Translations under genes and position numbers: made by a program
Shown here: positions 32,401 through 38,400 of the stretch, piece after piece
Layout of the letters: each line of letters starts with the position of its first letter
Numbering within the stretch: the first letter of the stretch is position 1
The notes under the pieces: generated by a model
Told to the model about the DNA's origin: nothing
Databases searched by the model: none
The model's input: the letters and a program-made list of their open reading frames with translations, nothing else
Assembly: GCF_001458215.1 (NCBI RefSeq)
Contig: NZ_CYTW01000001.1
Coordinates: 1,860,001-1,924,000 of the forward strand
Origin: Shimia thalassica
GTDB lineage: Bacteria; Pseudomonadota; Alphaproteobacteria; Rhodobacterales; Rhodobacteraceae
Reading direction: 5' to 3'
DNA length: 64,000 bases

Positions 32401-35400
32401 CATCCACAGCACTTCCGACGGGATCGCGGACGGTTCTGGTCTCGCTTGATGGTGTGAATTTCGCGGATCAGGCAGTTGCCAGCTTTGACAATACAAACTG
32501 GAATGACCTGCGCACCGTTTATGTTCGCGCTGTGGATGACACTGCCGAAGATGGCAGCCGCGTTGCCCTGATAAGCCATTCGATCATCTCGAACGAAGCC
32601 GAGCTGAACGGTATCCGTCTGGAAGACATCAAGGTTGATCTGCAAGACGATGACAAAGCGGAAATCGTTGTGACCCGCACGGGCGCAGATACGGTTGTTC
32701 ATGAAGGTGGGATGACCGACACCTACAGTGTGTCCCTCTCGCGTCAGCCTGATGCAGGTGAAATCGTCACGGTCGCGCTGGATGTGGATGCGGATGTGTC
32801 TCTGAATGCGACCTCGCTTCAGTTTGACGAAACAAACTGGAACACGGCCCAGATCGTCACGGTGACCGCAACGGACGACACCACCGAAGAAAACCGCGAA
32901 GAGTTTGACATCGTACATTCGGTGACCAGCTCGACAGGGGCCTTTGCCGCTGAAGATGTTGATCTGGACGTTGAGGTGATCGACAACGATACGGCCTCGG
33001 TGATCGTGACCGAAACAGATGGCAGCACCGTTGTTTCAACCGGTACAAACGGCGATGACAGCTATGCGGTTCAATTGAGCCGTGCGCCTGTCGGGTCCGT
33101 CACGGTTTCCGTCGAAGGCGACGGACAGACGCTTTTGAGCAGCAGCGATGCGCGTTTCGTGGCCGGAACCCTGACGTTTGATGCGTCAAACTGGGACCAG
33201 CCGGTGATCATCGACGTTGCCGTTGATCCAACCACACCGCTGGCCGATCCGGAGAACCCGATCCGCGTTGTCTCTGCACGTCCGCATCTGGTGGATGGCA
33301 TCCAAGGGCCTTTGATCCTCGAAGGGGACGCCGGACCGGACAGCCGATCCATCTCGCCAGCGATCATTTTGCCAACTGAAATCGACCTGCCGCTGGGTGA
33401 GCGTCCGCCTGTTGATGACACTGGCGAAGACGTAGATCGCGTCAACGTCTTCAACGACAGCTCGAACGCCGCAGATACAGGTCTTTTGACGGCAACCAAT
33501 TTGTCCGGACTGGGCATGGGTGGCGCGCTTACGCTGAACGAGGGAACGACCCAGGATCCGGTGCCCGTGACGTATCAGGGCGGCATCACCTATGCCAATA
33601 TGGACATCTTCGAAGTTCTGCTGGGACGTTCGAATGATACCTTTGTGATCGAGAGCACGGCCACTGATACCATCACCGCGATCCACGGTGGCGGCGGTGA
33701 CGATACGATTACCGCACACAGCCATGATGGCCCGCTGGTGATCTATGGGGATACCTCCGCTAGCAATCTTCGTTATTCTTCCGAACAGGGCAACCTGACC
33801 GAAAACGGGTATGCCTATGGCGCCGATGGTAATGATCTGATTGATATTTCCGGCACCAGCACAACCGTTGTTGTCGATGCCGGCGGCGGAAATGATACCG
33901 TATTCGGCGGTTCGGCGGGCGACCACATCGCAGGTGGCGATGGTCAGGATGACCTCTCGGGCAATGGCGGCGCGGATCACATCTATGGTGACAGCCGTTT
34001 CGAGGTCAATCTCGTGACCCGTGTCACATCGACAGATGTGTCTCAGGGCGGTGACGCGGATACGATCAGCGGCGGCGCAGGCTCCGACCTAATCTTTGGC
34101 GACCACGGCTTGATCCTTCAGCCGGGCCTGTTCAAGGTCCTGACCACGCAAGGCGTGATTTCAGCGACATCCGCAAACGCCGCAGAAGGTGGCGCCGACT
34201 ATATCACCAGCGTTTCCGGCAATGACACTCTCATCGGCGGCTCTAGCGGAGACACCTTGACGGGATCAGGTGGTGCGGATGCCCTGTTTGGCGATCATGT
34301 GGACCTTATCATCGCAAGCGGCACGCTGGTTCAGGCCCAAAGCATCTTTGCCTCTGAAGGAAGAGGCGGCGCAGATAGCATTACAGCCAACAGCGGTTCG
34401 GATATTGTTTTCGGCGGTGAAGGTCGCGACACCTTGTCGGGAGGCCACGGCGCTGATTTGATAATTGGCGACAATGGAATAGCGATATTCGACAACGGTT
34501 CGCTACAATCAGCATCTAGTAGTCTGGAAAATCTAGGCTCGGGTGATGCGGACCGAATTCTTTCCGGATCAGGATATGACAGCGTTATCGGTGGCGAGGG
34601 TGGAGATACCATAATTAACAGTGGTGTCGGCGGTATCCTCATCGGAGATAACGGCGAAATTCTGCTAGATAACGGAATACTTCAATCCATCAGAACCACC
34701 GATAGTGTCGCTACGACAGGCGGCAATGATCTTATCACTGCTTATAGCGGAGAAGAAGTTGTTCTAGCGGGTGTTGGTGCTGATAGCGTTCGCAGTGGTA
34801 GCGGCGATGATTTCGTTATCGGAGATAACGGAATTGCGCTTTTCGAAGGGGGCTTGTTGAGTTCTTTCGAAACCATGCTTCCAGATATCGGTGGCAACGA
34901 TAGAATTTCGACATATACCGGAAATGATACGGTGTTTGGCGGTGCAGGAAATGACACTGTTTACACTTCGGACGGCGATGATGTTGTGGTGGGCGACGGT
35001 GCGATTGGATTGTTTACAGCAGGTGTGTTGGACCACCTTTCAACCAAATCCAGCGGAATTGGTGGTCGTGACAGAATTTTCTCCGGCATTGGTGACGACA
35101 CAGTTTTTGGCGGTGCGGATAACGACAGGATCGTGACCAAAGAAGGCGCAGATGTCGTGCTCGGAGATGAAGGGGAAGCAATCTTCAATCTGGATGGCGA
35201 TCTCTCAACATTAGATATGTTGCGTTCTCTGAATGGCCTTACCATAGGTGGCTGGGACTTTATCGAAACAGGTCTAGGTGATGATACCGTCTTTGGTGGG
35301 TTCTATAGTGACAGGATTGTTTCTGCCGAAGGCGATGATCTTGTGGTCGGAGACAGCGGCATACTTATTCAGGTAAATTCTGCTCCAATTACACTCCGGA

Positions 35401-38400
35401 CATTGGATGACACCGCTGGGGGAACTGACGATATTCAGGCTGGCGAAGGGAACAATGTGGTTCTTGGTGGCCGTGCAAATGATCAGATCACATCAGGTGC
35501 CGGTCATGATGTCGTCATCGGTGATGCCGGCGCTGTAACGTGGTCGCAATTGTTGGGCGAAACAACAATTGAACGGATCGAAACATCGGATGCGGGCCCC
35601 TCATGGGGTCATGATCAGATCGATGTCGGCAATGGCGATAACGTCGTTCTGGCGGGTGTTGGACGTGACACGGTGGATTCAGGAGATGGCGGTGACGTCA
35701 TTCTGGGCGACAACGGCGTGGTGATCTTTAACGCCGGTTCGGTTGTAACCGTGCGGAGCAGTTCGTCCACTTTGGGCGCCAGTGATCTGATCCGGTCCGG
35801 CGCAGGAAACGATACCGTTCTTGGTGGTACGGGAGCAGATACAATCCAGACCTCGGCCGGCGACGATCTGGTGATCGGGGACAGCGGTGAGGTGTCCTAC
35901 ACGGACGGCGTCCTGCAGATCGCTCAGACCCGATTTGAAGGTCTTGGCGGCGGGAACGATCTTATCCAAACAGATTCAGGCGCTGATACCGTGCTTGCGG
36001 GCGACGGCGCTGATACCGTCGAATCCGGCCTTCAGGATGATATTGTTCTTGGCGATCAGGGACAGATTACTTGGGATATGGACGGACTGCGTCCAGTGGA
36101 GATCGTCACGCGCCTGCCGGAAATCGGCGGGGTTGACCTGATCGATACAGACGAGGGCGACGATATCCTTCTCGGGGGCACCGCAGGGGACAGCATGGAT
36201 GCCGGCGACGGCGCAGACGTCCTGTTCGGGGATCATGCAGAAATCCTGTTGCAGTTTGGTGTCGTGACCTCAATGAGATCGATCGACACCACCCGTGGTG
36301 GCAATGACACCATGTTGTCCGGAACGGGCGATGATATTGCGGTTGGCGGCTTTGGCGAAGATGTGATCCGGGGCGCAGCAGGGATGGATATCCTGTTTGG
36401 TGATGCGGCGCGGCTTGACAGCTTTGCCTTGGACGGGGACGCATCCAGCCTTGATGTTGTCGAAGTGATTGCCCCGACAGATGGTGGCGCGGATGACATC
36501 GATGGCGGGGATGACAATGATGCCATCTTCGGCGGCACCGGCGCGGACCTTTTGCTTGGCGGATTGGGCAATGACCTTGCCTTTGGTGACCACGGCCGTA
36601 TTGAACGCCTCGAAAACGGGTCTATCGACCTGAGCCAACTGCCATTGACCACCGCTGCGGCCTTGCCGTTCAGCTTTACCTCGATTGCCACATCCGGCGA
36701 TGACGCGGGCGATGGTGACCGGATCATCATGGGAGCCGGCGACGATATCGCATTGGGCGGGCAGGGTGCTGATCTGATTTCAGGAGGCCTTGGTGCCGAC
36801 GATATCATTGGCGGGCACAACGTGTGTGGCGGCTTTGACGGCGATGACGTCATTGATGCCGACGAAGGCGATGATGTTGTTGCGGGCGACAATGCAGACA
36901 TTCTGCGCCGCGATGATACGCTGGACCAGCGTTTGCGCAGCCTGAATGGCGAAACGCTTTACCAGATTGATCCTGTTACGGGCTATATCGCATCGGGCTA
37001 TGCGCCAGATGTGTCCGCTGTGTGGGAGCCAAGTCTTGATGGTGTTCAGGGCCGCGATATCGCGCTCTTGGATCATTCCGAAAACGCATCGCCGGAAACA
37101 TGGGGCAATGACCTTATTGCTGGTGGGGCCGATAGCGATCGTCTGTTCGGACAACGCGGCAACGACACTGTCATGGGAGATGGCTCGATCGACTTTGATG
37201 CTGTCGGAGGTCCGGTTGCAGAACAGGGTGGTCTTGTCAGCGATGGATCGGATTACATCGAGGGCGGCGGAGATGACGACATTCTCATCGGCGGTTTGGG
37301 CCAGGATGATCTGATTGGTGGCTCTTCGTTGATGTTCCTTGGCGAAAGCTGTGGCGATCCATTGGGCGAAACCCTGATTGACGGGGCCGATACGATCTAT
37401 GGCGGCGATGGTCTTGATACCACACGCAACAGCCTTGGCGACACTTCGGAAAGTGGCCATGCCAGAGATGCGGATGTGATTCTTGGCGACAATGGCAATA
37501 TCTTCCGCATAATCGCAAACAATTCGGCCCTGCATTACCAGTGGGACACATACGGGGATACCGGTGTGGAACGTATCGATGTGCGCGCCATTGAATATGC
37601 CGCTTATACCCCCGGCGGTGATCTGAGCGATATCGGTGGCGATGACTGGATTCACGGCGAAGGTGGGGATGATACGATCCACGGCATGTCCGGCGATGAT
37701 ACGATCTATGCAGGTGCGCAGAACGATGACGTGATTGGCGGCGCCGGAGATGACTGGATTTCGGGCGGCACCGGCCATGATGGTACTCTTGGAGATGACG
37801 GTAAAATTCTGACAAGCCGGAATGGTTTGACAGAAGCCCTGATCGGGTTGACCTCGGCGCGGAGCGAAGAAATCGTTTCAACACAGGCCAGCGCCTTCCA
37901 CGCCATTTTGAACCCGCTTGGTGAATTGACCAAAACGGCCGATCTGGAGCCTTGGGATCTTGGCGGCAATGATCTGATCTATGGTGGTCTGGGTGATGAC
38001 TCGATCCATGGTGGTGCAGGGCAGGATGGATTGTCAGGGGCAGAAGCCCTTGCCGAGTTCTATGACGCCCCAAGCGACTGGCGCCCCGAGATTGATGCGG
38101 TCACAGGCCGTCTGGTCGTGCCGGACGGGTACTTTGACGTCAACAATGCCTTGGCGCGCATTGATGGACACGTCTTGAACTTTAACTCTGACGAAGGCGA
38201 ACTGACGCCCATGGCGCGTGAATGGGCCAAGGGTGATGGTGACGACAAACTGTTTGGCGATATCGGCTTTGACTGGATCATGGGTGGCACGGGCCGTGAC
38301 CACCTCTGGGGTGGCCTTGGCGGGGATATCCTGAACCTTGATGATGTGCTGGACACAAACGGTGGGGCCAATGACGCGCCTGATGCCGCCAGCACGGATA

